Source: Streptomyces sp. QL37 (GTDB taxonomy: Bacteria > Actinomycetota > Actinomycetes > Streptomycetales > Streptomycetaceae). From it: 64,000 bases of DNA. A program made the translations under genes and the position numbers. Each line of letters opens with the position of its first letter. The stretch's first letter is position 1. The notes below the pieces were generated by a model that worked only from the letters and a program-made list of their open reading frames with translations, was not told the origin of the DNA and ran no database searches. The DNA lies in assembly GCF_002941025.1 (NCBI RefSeq), contig NZ_PTJS01000001.1:682001-746000 (forward strand). The letters are read 5' to 3'. Positions 24,612 to 35,204 of this stretch are shown here, piece by piece.

Positions 24612-25276
24612 GGTGTGCTTCCTTGCGTGGTGCTGTGGGGCGCCGGCCCGTCCTGCCGGGGTTCCAGCAGGTTCGCGGAGAGGGCGTCGAAGGCGTGTAC
24701 GACGAACTTTGGCAGGGCGGCCGGCCGGCCACCCCGCACCCATGCCGCCTGGGCCGCGAGGAGCGCTCCGGCTCCCGCGGCGACGGCCACGGCGGGACGG
24801 AGATCCTGCCGCGGGTCGACACCGAGCCGTTCCGCGAGAATCGCCACCGACTCCTCCTGGGCGTCCACACGGATGTGGTGGTACGCCGCGTACAGAGTGG
24901 GTTCCTCCTCGGCCATGCGCAGCAGGTCGAAGATGCGTGGCCGCAGATGCCAGGGCTCCGCCTCCGGGTCGTCGAGCCAGTCGAGGACGGCTCGGCGGTA
25001 GGCGGTGAGCGGTGGCTCGGCCGGGGGGCGCTCGCGGAGCGCTCGGTTGATCCTGTCGCCGTCGCCCCGGACTGTGTCGAGGACGGCGGCCTCCTTGCTC
25101 GGGAAGTACCGGCTGAAGGTGCGCCGGTCGACATCGGCCGCCTGCGCGATCTCCTCGACCGTCACGCTCCGCAGACCGCGTTCGATTACGAGATCGAACG
25201 CGCTCCGCGCCAGCGTGTCCCGGGTTCTGCGCGCCTTGCGGCTGCGCCGCTCCGGGACGTTCCCTGTCGCATTCAT
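24608..25276 (-). CDS. TetR family regulator of the SDR/ADH operon
   Basis: 222 residues. The N-terminal HTH occupies about residues 35-56 (EEIAQAADVDRRTFSRYFPSKE), preceded by an Arg/Lys-rich start. The C-terminal region is helical and resembles the TetR_C_17-like actinobacterial type. ATG 25276 is preferred; another ATG five codons upstream is possible. It is the first gene of a coupled operon with the SDR and the zinc ADH. Upstream lie a GATGCATC palindrome (25278-25285) and the hairpin at 25298-25331, either of which could be its operator. Confidence 0.88.
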   Translation of the reverse strand: MNATGNVPERRSRKARRTRDTLARSAFDLVIERGLRSVTVEEIAQAADVDRRTFSRYFPSKEAAVLDTVRGDGDRINRALRERPPAEPPLTAYRRAVLDWLDDPEAEPWHLRPRIFDLLRMAEEEPTLYAAYHHIRVDAQEESVAILAERLGVDPRQDLRPAVAVAAGAGALLAAQAAWVRGGRPAALPKFVVHAFDALSANLLEPRQDGPAPHSTTQGSTP

Positions 25277-25297
25277 AGATGCATCGTACACCTTAAA

Positions 25298-25331
25298 ATG
25301 TCCCGGTGGGACTTCTGTCCCACCGGGACAT
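25298..25331 (-). terminator. Perfect 15-bp-stem hairpin: MMPL terminator or TetR operator
   Basis: ATGTCCCGGTGGGAC (25298-25312) and GTCCCACCGGGACAT (25317-25331) are perfect inverted copies around a four-base loop. Read on the minus strand, the stem is followed by TTTT, and it lies 43 bases past the MMPL stop, as an intrinsic terminator should. Each half is itself a GTCCC-N3-GGGAC palindrome, so tandem operator sites for the TetR gene that follows are the alternative. Confidence 0.6.
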
Positions 25332-25373
25332 GATCGCCCCTGGAGATGCGCGCCTACGGGGGCCGCTCTCCCG

Positions 25374-27512
25374 TTACGACAGGGTCTTCCCCTCCCCCTC
25401 CCGCGCCTCCTCGCGGCTCCGGCTCAGCACGCCCGGCCACCAGGCGACAGGCCCGATGTCCCTCACCAGCGCGGGCACCAGGAGCGAGCGCACGACGAGG
25501 GTGTCCAGCAGGACGCCGAACGCCACGATGAACGCGATCTGGACGAGGAAGGCCAGCGGAATGACCCCCAGGGCGGCGAAGGTGGCCGCCAGGACGACAC
25601 CGGCGGAGGTGATGACCCCGCCCGTGGTGGTCAGTCCGCGCAGCACACCCTGCCGGGTGCCGTGGATCAGGGACTCCTCACGGACGCGGGACATCAGGAA
25701 GATGTTGTAGTCCACGCCGAGGGCGACCAGGAAGACGAATCCGTACAGCGGCACGGAGGAGTCGGTGCCGGTGAAGCCGAAGACGTGCTCGAAGACCAGC
25801 GACGAGATGCCCAGCGTGGCCAGGAAGTTGAGCGCCACCGTGGCCACGAGGAGCAGCGGCATCAGCAGCGAGCGGAGCAGACCGATCAGGATGACGAGGA
25901 TGATGACCAGCACCACGGGCACGATGATGTTGCGGTCGTGTTCCGCGGTCCGCTGGGTGTCGTACTGCTGTGCGGTGTAGCCACCGACCAGCGCCCCGGA
26001 GTCGGGCACGGCGTGGACCGCGTCGCGCAGCCGCGTGACCGTCTCCTTCGCGGCGTCGCTGTCCGCCGTGTCCGCCAGGGTCGCGTCGATACGGACCCGC
26101 CCGTCCACGACGAGCGGTTCCCCGCCGCCCGGGCGTCCGGAAGTGGTCATGACGGAGACGCCCGCGACGCCGGGAACCTTCTCGGCAGCCGCGACAACCT
26201 GCTTCGACCGGTCCGCGGCGGCGATCACGACGGCGGGGTTGCCCGATCCGCCGGGGAAGTGGCGGCTCAGGGTCTCCTGCGCGGCCACGGACGGCGCGTC
26301 GTTGACGAAGATCTCCTCGAGAGGCACTCCCTTGGAGTTCAGCGTGGGCATGAAGGCCGCGCAGGCGAGGAGACCGACCAGCGTGACGGCCCACACCTTG
26401 CGCGGGGAGCGGTCGACCAGCGCCGCGATCCGCGACCAGATCCCCTTCGAACCGGTGCCGGACTCGGACTCCGCCCCGCCCTTCTTCGGACCCGACGGCC
26501 AGTACGCGGCCCGGCCCAGCAGGACCAGGACGGCGGGCAGGAAGGTCAGGGCACTCAGGACGGAGCACACGATGCCGATGGCGCCCACGGGCCCGAGGGC
26601 GCGGTTGTTGGTCAGGTCGCTGAGCAGGAGAGCGAGGAGTCCCAGCGCCACGGTGGCCGCGCTGGCCGTGATCGGCCCCGCGGATTCACGGAGTGCCGCG
26701 CGCATCGCGGTCCACTTGTCGGGCTTGCGCCCGAGCTCCTCGCGGAACCGCGCGGTGAGCAGCAGCGCGTAGTCGGTGGCGGCCCCGATGACCAGGATCG
26801 ACAGGATGCCCTGGACCTGCCCGTCGACCCGGACGATGTCGTGGTCGGCCAGTACGTAGACGATCGCGCAGGCCACACCGAGCGCGAAGACCGCGCCGAT
26901 GATGATGATCAGAGGGAGCAGGACGCTCCGGTAGACCAAAAGCAGAATGACGAGCACGGTCACCAGGGCGACGCCCAGCAGCAGTCCGTCGATCCCGGCG
27001 AACGCGTCGGACAGGTCGGCCTGGGAGGCCGCGGGGCCCGCGAGCCCGACCACCGTTCCCGGGACGTCCTCCGCGAGGCTCCGCACATGCGCGAGGGCGT
27101 CAGGGAGTTCGTCCCCCAGATCCGGCCGCAGCTGGACCACGCCCTCCAGTGCTTCGCCGTCCTCGGACAGCAGTGCCGGGCTCGCCTTGCCGGCGACTCC
27201 GGGACCGCCCTCGGCCGAGGCGAGGGCCGCCGTGGCCGCCTTCTGCTGCTCGGGGCCGAGCTCCTCGCCCTTCTCGGCGGAAGTCCAGACCACGACGGCG
27301 GGCACGGTCTCCTGCTTGCTGAACGCCTTCTGGGCCTCGACGACCCGGGTGGACTCCGCGCTCTGCGGCAGGAACGCGGCCTGGTCGTTCGTGGCCACCT
27401 CCCCGAGCTTCCCGGCGTACGAGCCGAAGGCACCGCCGACGACGAGCCAGGCGAGGACTAGGAACACAGGGACAAGAAACAGCCGGCGGAACGGCTTCGA
27501 TGCGGTGGACAT
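25374..27512 (-). CDS. MMPL/RND family transporter
   Basis: 712-residue actinobacterial MMPL-type exporter. It has two homologous halves, each with one N-terminal membrane helix (first at about 5-25), a large extracytoplasmic domain and a block of about five helices (for example around LLLGVALVTVLVILLLVYRS and the matching second-half block). SILVIGAATDYALLLTARFREE and LVALGVDYNIFLMSRVREE are the paired conserved Asp-Tyr motifs used for proton coupling. Substrate is probably a lipid or hydrophobic drug. ATG 27512 has AGGAG five bases upstream. A MarR gene lies just upstream with a palindromic operator between them. Confidence 0.93.
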   Translation of the reverse strand: MSTASKPFRRLFLVPVFLVLAWLVVGGAFGSYAGKLGEVATNDQAAFLPQSAESTRVVEAQKAFSKQETVPAVVVWTSAEKGEELGPEQQKAATAALASAEGGPGVAGKASPALLSEDGEALEGVVQLRPDLGDELPDALAHVRSLAEDVPGTVVGLAGPAASQADLSDAFAGIDGLLLGVALVTVLVILLLVYRSVLLPLIIIIGAVFALGVACAIVYVLADHDIVRVDGQVQGILSILVIGAATDYALLLTARFREELGRKPDKWTAMRAALRESAGPITASAATVALGLLALLLSDLTNNRALGPVGAIGIVCSVLSALTFLPAVLVLLGRAAYWPSGPKKGGAESESGTGSKGIWSRIAALVDRSPRKVWAVTLVGLLACAAFMPTLNSKGVPLEEIFVNDAPSVAAQETLSRHFPGGSGNPAVVIAAADRSKQVVAAAEKVPGVAGVSVMTTSGRPGGGEPLVVDGRVRIDATLADTADSDAAKETVTRLRDAVHAVPDSGALVGGYTAQQYDTQRTAEHDRNIIVPVVLVIILVILIGLLRSLLMPLLLVATVALNFLATLGISSLVFEHVFGFTGTDSSVPLYGFVFLVALGVDYNIFLMSRVREESLIHGTRQGVLRGLTTTGGVITSAGVVLAATFAALGVIPLAFLVQIAFIVAFGVLLDTLVVRSLLVPALVRDIGPVAWWPGVLSRSREEAREGEGKTLS

Positions 27513-27551
27513 GGCACTCCTGGGTCGGCCGCGATCTCTCAATCATGATGT

Positions 27552-27568
27552 ATCTCAATGATTGAGAT
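27552..27568. promoter_or_regulatory. MarR-type operator upstream of the MMPL gene
   Basis: ATCTCAATGATTGAGAT is a perfect 17-bp palindrome (27552-27568). A second, partial copy (TCTCAATCATGA, 27535-27546) lies beside it. It sits 40 bases before the MMPL start and 40 bases after the MarR gene's end. MarR dimers typically bind such AT-rich palindromes, so repression by the neighbouring MarR protein is likely. Confidence 0.75.
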
Positions 27569-27608
27569 TACATGCCCGGACGGTCCACCCTCCCACCGGC
27601 ATGGCGCT

Positions 27609-28103
27609 TCAGCGCCGAGGAACCTGCATACGGGCGAGTTCGCCGTTCATCCGGCCGAGGAAGCGGAGCGCGGCCTCCAACTCCTGGGGGGCGGACGCGG
27701 AACGCGCGCCGTCCGCCGCCTCCGCGAGGGGCATGAAGAACGAGCGCGCTGCCGCCTTGGCCCCGGGCTCGTAGTAGAGATGCACGACCCGGCGGTCGGA
27801 GCTCTCACGGGCGCGCCTGATGTGGCCCGACCGTTCCAGCCGGTCCAGGCACGCGGTGACCGCGCCGGACGTCAGGCCGAGGTGCTCGCGCAGCCGTCCC
27901 GGCGTCAGCGGAGTGTCCGCGTCGAGGATCGCGCCGAGCGCCTGCACATCCGTGGCATGCAGGCCCTGCGCGTGGGCGAAGCCGTGGACCAGACGGTTGA
28001 TCTCACCGTTCATCCGGCGCAACTGCACGGCGAGAGCCTGGAGATCCGACACCCCCGCCGCATCCGCGCCCGATCCGTCGCGAGGGTCGTCTGCACTGTC
28101 CAC
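27609..28103 (-). CDS. MarR family transcriptional regulator
   Basis: 164-residue winged-helix regulator. The MarR core spans about residues 20-150: helices around LRRMNGEINRLVHGF, the HTH LTPGRLREHLGLTSGAVTACLDRLERSGHI, and the wing RRARESSDRRVVHLYY with the conserved Asp-Arg-Arg. The start is GTG at 28103. It precedes the MMPL exporter on the same strand with an operator between, a standard arrangement for a drug- or fatty-acid-responsive exporter. Confidence 0.9.
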   Translation of the reverse strand: MDSADDPRDGSGADAAGVSDLQALAVQLRRMNGEINRLVHGFAHAQGLHATDVQALGAILDADTPLTPGRLREHLGLTSGAVTACLDRLERSGHIRRARESSDRRVVHLYYEPGAKAAARSFFMPLAEAADGARSASAPQELEAALRFLGRMNGELARMQVPRR

Positions 28104-28187
28104 CGCCCCATACTAGGCGCGCACGACGGGACCACGATCGCCGGACAGGAGACAGCGCCCGGTCCGGAAGACACCCTGCCACGGACT

Positions 28188-28203
28188 TCTACAGTGCTGT
28201 AGA
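28188..28203. promoter_or_regulatory. TCTACAG/CTGTAGA palindrome, possible operator
   Basis: TCTACAG (28188-28194... centre TG) and CTGTAGA form an inverted repeat at 28188-28203. It lies between the divergent MarR and TatA-like genes, about 70 bases before the latter's start. Its TACA/TGTA halves recall BlaI/CopY-type operators, but no such regulator is in the window. The owner is unknown. Confidence 0.4.
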
Positions 28204-28272
28204 TTTGGCGCGCCGCCGCGGACCGGGGTGGCCGGGAGAGCTCCTCACACCCACAGGGAGAAGACAGCCGTC

Positions 28273-28512
28273 ATGTTCGGAATCAGCGAGATCGCGATCT
28301 TCCTCATCATCGCGATCCTGATATTCGGTGCCAGGAAGCTCCCCGAACTCGCCCGTTCCCTGGGCAGGTCGGCCCGGATCCTCAAGAGCGAGGCCCGGGC
28401 CCTGAAGTCCGACGGCATCTCCCCCACGGTCCCGGTGGACCCGCCGGCCGACGGGGCGGACGACCCCCGCGTCATCAGGGGGACGGCCACCGAGAAGCCC
28501 GGACCCCGCTGA
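28273..28512 (+). CDS. TatA/TatE-like twin-arginine translocase subunit
   Basis: 79 residues. The first 20 residues (SEIAIFLIIAILIFGARKLPE) form one membrane helix with the conserved FG-x-x-KLPE hinge, followed by an amphipathic helix (LARSLGRSARILKSEARAL) and a polar tail, the TatA/TatE/TatB plan. It would help pore formation of the Tat export pathway in the membrane. There is no tatC nearby; Streptomyces keep their main tatAC elsewhere, so this is probably a paralog. A GGGAGAAG site lies about nine bases upstream. Confidence 0.88.
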   Translation: MFGISEIAIFLIIAILIFGARKLPELARSLGRSARILKSEARALKSDGISPTVPVDPPADGADDPRVIRGTATEKPGPR

Positions 28513-28620
28513 TCCCTGCCGCTCCGCCACCCGCAGGGGTGGACCTCGGCGTGTCCGCAAGCGGAATCGCCCCCGCGGGGAGACCGTGGACGGAGGAGAC
28601 CCGATCCGGAGCGAGGCGTC

Positions 28621-30132
28621 ATGGAGAGCAAGGACGACAGCGGTGGGCTGCGGTGCCTGGTGACGGGCGCGACGGGCTACATCGGGGGCCGCCTCGTACC
28701 CGAGCTCCTGGAGGCCGGCCACCGGGTTCGCTGCCTGGCGCGGACCCCGGAGAAGCTTCGGGACCACCCGTGGGCGGGCGAGGCCGAGGTGGTCAAGGGG
28801 GACGTGACCGACGCGGAGTCCCTGGGTGCGGCGATGCGCGGCATCGACGTCGCGTACTACCTGGTCCACGCGCTGGCCGCCGGGCCGGGTTTCGAGAGGA
28901 CCGACCGCGAGGCGGCACGGAACTTCGGCCAACAGGCGAGAGCGGCCGGCGTCCGGCGCATCGTCTATCTGGGCGGGCTCACACCCCCCGACGTCCCCGA
29001 AGCGGAACTGTCCCCGCACCTGCGCTCGCGCGCGGAGGTCGGGCGCGTCCTGCTCGATTCGGGGGTACGGACGACCGTGCTGCGCGCCGCGGTCATCATC
29101 GGTTCCGGTTCGGCGTCCTTCGAGATGCTGCGCTACCTCACCGAGCGGCTGCCCGTCATGGTGACCCCCAGCTGGGTGTCGACACGGATCCAGCCCATCG
29201 CCGTGCGGGACGTGCTGCGTTACCTCGTGGGCAGTGCGCACATGCCCGCCGACGTGAACCGCACCTTCGACATCGGCGGACCCGACGTCATGACGTACCG
29301 CGACATGATGCAGAAGTACGCCCAGGTCGCCGGGCTCCCCCACCGGCTGATCCTGCCGGTGCCGATGCTCTCACCGGGCCTGTCCAGCCACTGGGTCGGG
29401 CTGGTCACGCCGGTGCCCGCGTCGATCGCCCGCCCGCTCGCGGAGTCCTTGCGCTACGAAGTCGTGTGCCAGGAGCACGACATCGCCGATCATGTCCCGG
29501 ACGGCCCCGGGCAGCCGTTCTCCTTCGCCACCGCCCTCTCGCTCGCGTTGCAGAGGGTGCGGGAGGCGAGGGTGACGACGCGGTGGTCCTCCGCGTCCGT
29601 CCCGGGCATTCCCAGCGATCCGCTCCCCACCGACCCGGACTGGGCGGGCGGGAGCCTCTACACCGATGTGCGCGAGCGCGATGTGGACGCCTCCCCCGAG
29701 GCCCTCTGGCGGGTCGTCGAGGGGATCGGCGGTGAGAACGGCTGGTACTCGTTCCCGCCGGCCTGGGCGGTCAGGGGCTGGCTGGACCGGCTGGTGGGCG
29801 GAGTGGGCCTGCGCCGGGGACGGCGGGACGCCCAACGGCTGAGGGTCGGGGACTCGCTGGACTTCTGGCGGGTCGAGGAGATCGAGCCCGGCCGGCTGCT
29901 CCGGCTGCGCGCGGAGATGCGGCTGCCCGGTCTGGCGTGGCTGGAGATGTACGCGGAAAAGGGCGAGGACGGCCGGTCGCACTACCGGCAACGGGCTGTC
30001 TTCCACCCGTCGGGACTGCTCGGTCACGCGTACTGGTGGAGCGTGTCGCCCTTCCACGCCGTGGTCTTCGGCGGGATGGCCCGCAACATCGCGCTCGCGG
30101 CGGGCCGGGGGGCGGGGGGTGGCCGGGTATGA
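28621..30132 (+). CDS. NAD(P)-binding SDR-like protein with C-terminal DUF2867
   Basis: 503 residues. Residues about 9-290 are an atypical SDR/NmrA-like Rossmann domain: VTGATGYIGGRLVPELLEAGH near the N-terminus, YYLVHALAAGP, YLGGLTP and the GGPDVMTYRDMM segment. Residues about 340-490 form DUF2867 (ENGWYSFPPAWAVRGWLDRLVGG, LRLRAEMRLPGLAWLE, GLLGHAYWWSVSPFHAVVFGGM). The same two-domain protein is widespread in actinobacteria without a known reaction. Its stop overlaps the photolyase start by ATGA, so the two are translationally coupled, which suggests a role linked to light or DNA-damage response. Confidence 0.9.
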   Translation: MESKDDSGGLRCLVTGATGYIGGRLVPELLEAGHRVRCLARTPEKLRDHPWAGEAEVVKGDVTDAESLGAAMRGIDVAYYLVHALAAGPGFERTDREAARNFGQQARAAGVRRIVYLGGLTPPDVPEAELSPHLRSRAEVGRVLLDSGVRTTVLRAAVIIGSGSASFEMLRYLTERLPVMVTPSWVSTRIQPIAVRDVLRYLVGSAHMPADVNRTFDIGGPDVMTYRDMMQKYAQVAGLPHRLILPVPMLSPGLSSHWVGLVTPVPASIARPLAESLRYEVVCQEHDIADHVPDGPGQPFSFATALSLALQRVREARVTTRWSSASVPGIPSDPLPTDPDWAGGSLYTDVRERDVDASPEALWRVVEGIGGENGWYSFPPAWAVRGWLDRLVGGVGLRRGRRDAQRLRVGDSLDFWRVEEIEPGRLLRLRAEMRLPGLAWLEMYAEKGEDGRSHYRQRAVFHPSGLLGHAYWWSVSPFHAVVFGGMARNIALAAGRGAGGGRV

Positions 30133-31508
30133 CCGTGGCGATCGTCCTGTTCACTTCCGACCTGCGGCTGCACGACCACCCGCCGCTGCACTCGGCGCTC
30201 GCCTCGGCGGACGAGGTGGTGCCCCTCTTCGTTCTCGACGAGGGCGTGGAGGCCGCCGGGTTCGGCGCTCCGAACCGGCGCGCGTTCCTGGCCGACTGCC
30301 TCCGGGACCTGGACGCCGGGCTCCGTGAGCGCGGCGGGCACCTGGTCGTCCGCGAGGGGGACGTGGCCGAAGAGGTCGGCGGAGTCGTCACCGAGACGGG
30401 GGCGGACTCGGTCCACGTGGCGGCGGGCGTCAGCGCCTATGCGCAACAGCGGGAGGAGCGGCTGCGCGAGGCTCTCGGTTCCGTACGATGCCGGCTGAGC
30501 GTGCATGACGCGACGGCCAACGTCGTCCCGCCCGGTGCGGTGGTTCCCTCCGGGGCGGGCCGGGATCACTTCGCGGTCTTCACCCCGTACTTCCGGCGGT
30601 GGTCCGAGGAAGGCCTCCGCTCCCCGTTCAAGGCGCCTCGCACCGTACGCGTACCGGAGGGTCCGGCGTCCGCCGCGCTGCCGTCGCGTTCCGGTCTGCG
30701 GGGGCTGTCCCCGGGCCTGGCCGAGGGCGGCGAGGCCGAGGGGCGCGGGCTGTTCGCCGCGTGGCGCCGTCAGGGAATCTCGTCGTACGAGGACCGTCAC
30801 GACGACCTCGCGGGCGACGCGACCTCGCGGCTCTCGCCGCACCTGCACTTCGGCACGCTCTCCCCCACCGAGGTGGTCCACCGCGCCCGCGCCGCAGGCG
30901 GACCGGGTGCGGACGCCTTCGTACGGCAGGTGTGCTGGCGGGACTTCCACCAGCAGGTCCTGGCCGCCCGCCCGGCGGCCGCCCGCGCCGACTACCGCCC
31001 GCGGCAGGACCGTTGGCGGACCGGGCGGGCGGCGGAGGACGACATCGCCGCCTGGAAGGAGGGCCGCACGGGATATCCGGTGGTGGACGCCGCCATGCGC
31101 CAGCTCCTGCACGAGGGCTGGATGCACAACCGCGGGCGGCTGCTGACCGCGAGCTTCCTCGCCAAGACGCTCTACGTGGACTGGCGGGCCGGAGCCCGCC
31201 ACTTCCTGGAGCTGCTGGTCGACGGGGACATCGCGAACAACCAGCTCAACTGGCAGTGGGTGGCGGGCACGGGCACGGACAGCCGGCCCAACCGGGTGCT
31301 CAACCCGGTGACACAGGCCAAGCGGTACGACCCCGAAGGTGCGTACGTGCGCCGCTGGGTACCCGAGCTGGCGGAGGTCTCCGGGCCCGCCGTGCACGAG
31401 CCGTGGAAACTGCCGGGAGCGGAGCGCGCCCGCTACGACTACCCCGAGCCGGTCGTCACGCTTCCGGAGGGGCTGGCCAGGTTCAAGGAGGCACGGGGGC
31501 TGGACTGA
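30129..31508 (+). CDS. phr: Deoxyribodipyrimidine photolyase
   Basis: 459-residue class I CPD photolyase/cryptochrome. An N-terminal alpha/beta photolyase domain (about 1-165, starting VAIVLFTSDLRLHDHPPL) is followed by the helical FAD-binding domain. Conserved FAD and DNA contacts are visible: SPHLHFGTLSP, VRQVCWRDFHQQ, GYPVVDAAMRQL, GWMHNRGR, DGDIANNQLNWQWVAGTGTDSRPNR and NPVTQAKRYDP. It repairs cyclobutane dimers with light. It is coupled to the upstream SDR/DUF2867 gene by ATGA. Confidence 0.95.
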   Translation: MTVAIVLFTSDLRLHDHPPLHSALASADEVVPLFVLDEGVEAAGFGAPNRRAFLADCLRDLDAGLRERGGHLVVREGDVAEEVGGVVTETGADSVHVAAGVSAYAQQREERLREALGSVRCRLSVHDATANVVPPGAVVPSGAGRDHFAVFTPYFRRWSEEGLRSPFKAPRTVRVPEGPASAALPSRSGLRGLSPGLAEGGEAEGRGLFAAWRRQGISSYEDRHDDLAGDATSRLSPHLHFGTLSPTEVVHRARAAGGPGADAFVRQVCWRDFHQQVLAARPAAARADYRPRQDRWRTGRAAEDDIAAWKEGRTGYPVVDAAMRQLLHEGWMHNRGRLLTASFLAKTLYVDWRAGARHFLELLVDGDIANNQLNWQWVAGTGTDSRPNRVLNPVTQAKRYDPEGAYVRRWVPELAEVSGPAVHEPWKLPGAERARYDYPEPVVTLPEGLARFKEARGLD

Positions 31509-31526
31509 GCCGGGGCGGCGCCCCGT

Positions 31527-32369
31527 TCAGATCTTGCGCCAGCGGGCGTTGGCCCAGGAGAAGAGACCGAAGGCGGCCAGGCCGACGGCGATGAGGACGA
31601 GCAGCCACGGCCCCGCGGGCGTGTCGGTGAAGGAACGCAGGGTGTCGTCCATGCCCTTGGCGCGGCCCGGTTCGTGCTGGACGGCGGCGGCTACGGCGAA
31701 CCCGCCCGCCGTGACGAAGACAGCGCCACGGACCGTGCCGCCCAGGACGCCCACGACGTCGACGGCCTGACGGGTCCTCTTCGTCATCTCGCCCATCTTC
31801 AGGTGCTTGTGGTACTTGCGTGCGAGGGCGCGGTAGGCCATCCACAGACCCGCGCCGACCACCACGGCGCCCGCGGCCCCCACGATCCACTGACCGCCGG
31901 TCCATTGGAGGGCCCGCGCCGTGACGTCGTCGGTCTGACGGTCGCTCGATCCGCTGCCGCTGCTCTTGTCGCCGAGCGCGTAGGAGAGCACGGAGTACGA
32001 CACGAAGGCGTAGAAGACGGCGCGTGCGGCTGCCATGGCGCGCTTGTTGGCCTTGCCGCCGTCGGGACCCGCCTGGCCGAAGGCCGCCTCGGACAGTCGC
32101 CACAGCGCCATTCCCGCCAGCGCCACACCGAGCACCAGGAGCAGGACGCTCCCGAAGGGCTTCTCGGCTATCTCCGCGATGGCGCCGCCCCGGTCGGCCT
32201 GCTTTCCGCCTCCGTCGGAGAAGGCGATGCGCAGGGCCAGGACTCCCACCAGGAGGTAGATCACCCCGCGCGCCACGAAGCCGGCGCGGGCGCCCACATC
32301 CATGGCCCGGCTGCGCGAGGCTCTTCTCGCCTTGCCGCGTGCGTTCATCGACAGCGCGTTCGCATTCAT
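31527..32369 (-). CDS. DUF1206 domain membrane protein
   Basis: 280 residues with about six hydrophobic segments arranged as three repeats of the DUF1206 pair (for example GARAGFVARGVIYLLVGVLAL, AMAAARAVFYAFVSYSVLSYAL, VVGVLGGTVRGAVFVTAGGFAVA). The repeated G-x-x-A-R-G-x-x-Y/F motif at the start of each is diagnostic. Function is unknown; it acts in the cytoplasmic membrane. The N-terminal 22 residues are very basic. The gene converges on the photolyase gene with an 18-base gap containing a small GC palindrome (31511-31525). Confidence 0.88.
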   Translation of the reverse strand: MNANALSMNARGKARRASRSRAMDVGARAGFVARGVIYLLVGVLALRIAFSDGGGKQADRGGAIAEIAEKPFGSVLLLVLGVALAGMALWRLSEAAFGQAGPDGGKANKRAMAAARAVFYAFVSYSVLSYALGDKSSGSGSSDRQTDDVTARALQWTGGQWIVGAAGAVVVGAGLWMAYRALARKYHKHLKMGEMTKRTRQAVDVVGVLGGTVRGAVFVTAGGFAVAAAVQHEPGRAKGMDDTLRSFTDTPAGPWLLVLIAVGLAAFGLFSWANARWRKI

Positions 32370-32411
32370 GCACTGCCGGATGCCCCTGAATCGGCGATCA
32401 ATGCGGGGAGG

Positions 32412-32948
32412 CTACACGCCCTCGTCCGCCGGCTCGTCCTTGGCTGCCTGCCCCTTGGCGCGGCGGCCGACCACGGCGGCGGCCCCCAGGGCGCTGCCCG
32501 CGAACGCGAGGGCCACGACCCACGGGCGGTCGAGGACGTGCCCGGTGGCATGGTCCAGGGAGTAGCGGCCGGCCCCCGTCACCCCGATCGCGGCTGCGAC
32601 GAAGCCGAGGAACGCCGGGTACTCGTAGCCGCCGCCCATCGCGAAGAAGCCCGCCGGTGCGTGCACGGCGACGGCGCCCGCCATCGTGCCCGCCGCGGCG
32701 GCACCCGCCGCGGGGGTGGCGAGGCCGAGCGCAAGCAGGATCCCGCCTCCGGCCTCGCCGAGTCCTGCCGCCAGGGCGCTGTGCTTCGGCGGGTGGAAGC
32801 CCATGGCCTCCATCGCCGCGGTGGTCCCCTCGATGCCCCCGCCGCCGAACCACCCGCCCAGCTTCTGGCTCCCGTGGGCCGCCAGGACGGCTCCCGTGCC
32901 GACCCTGAGTACGAGAAGGCCGACGTCACGTCGGTTGATACAGGCCAT
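32412..32948 (-). CDS. DoxX family membrane protein
   Basis: 178 residues with four hydrophobic segments, and the DoxX signature near the N-terminus: VLRVGTGAVLAAHGSQKLGGWFGGGG. DoxX proteins are membrane components linked to quinone or thiol redox; the specific role is unknown. The ATG at 32948 follows AGGAGA; longer frames upstream lack a site. It runs in the same direction as the DUF1206 gene 42 bases later and may be co-transcribed. Confidence 0.88.
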   Translation of the reverse strand: MACINRRDVGLLVLRVGTGAVLAAHGSQKLGGWFGGGGIEGTTAAMEAMGFHPPKHSALAAGLGEAGGGILLALGLATPAAGAAAAGTMAGAVAVHAPAGFFAMGGGYEYPAFLGFVAAAIGVTGAGRYSLDHATGHVLDRPWVVALAFAGSALGAAAVVGRRAKGQAAKDEPADEGV

Positions 32949-33074
32949 GGGGTGTCTCCTGTCGACAAGGAGGAACAGCGGTGGTGAGCCGTACGGATCC
33001 ACTCTCGTCCGGGGCGGGCCGCGGGGGCCGATGGTGTTACGCCATCCGTGGACCGGGCCTTGCGGGGACTGCGA

Positions 33075-33112
33075 CGTACGTCATTGTGCAACTAGTTGCA
33101 CAATGACGTACG
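33075..33112. promoter_or_regulatory. 38-bp perfect palindrome, probable PadR operator
   Basis: Positions 33075-33112 form an uninterrupted perfect palindrome with the core TTGTGCAACTAGTTGCACAA (33084-33103) and outer CGTACGTCA arms. It lies 43 bases before the flavoenzyme start and just past the DoxX promoter side. A PadR-type regulator is encoded downstream in the same operon and is the best candidate to bind it. No spacer is present, so it is an operator rather than a terminator. Confidence 0.85.
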
Positions 33113-33122
33113 CGTGGTCTAG

Positions 33123-35171
<2,049 letters not shown>

Positions 35172-35204
35172 TCACCCGCTCCCGCCGTCCCTAGGATGCA
35201 CCGC

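Noticed and set aside
21685..25134. Very long minus-strand frame of more than 1100 codons
   Set aside because: It is an Arg/Pro/Ser-rich artefact of GC-rich DNA lying across the SulP, ADH, SDR and TetR genes, which have clear motifs in other frames.
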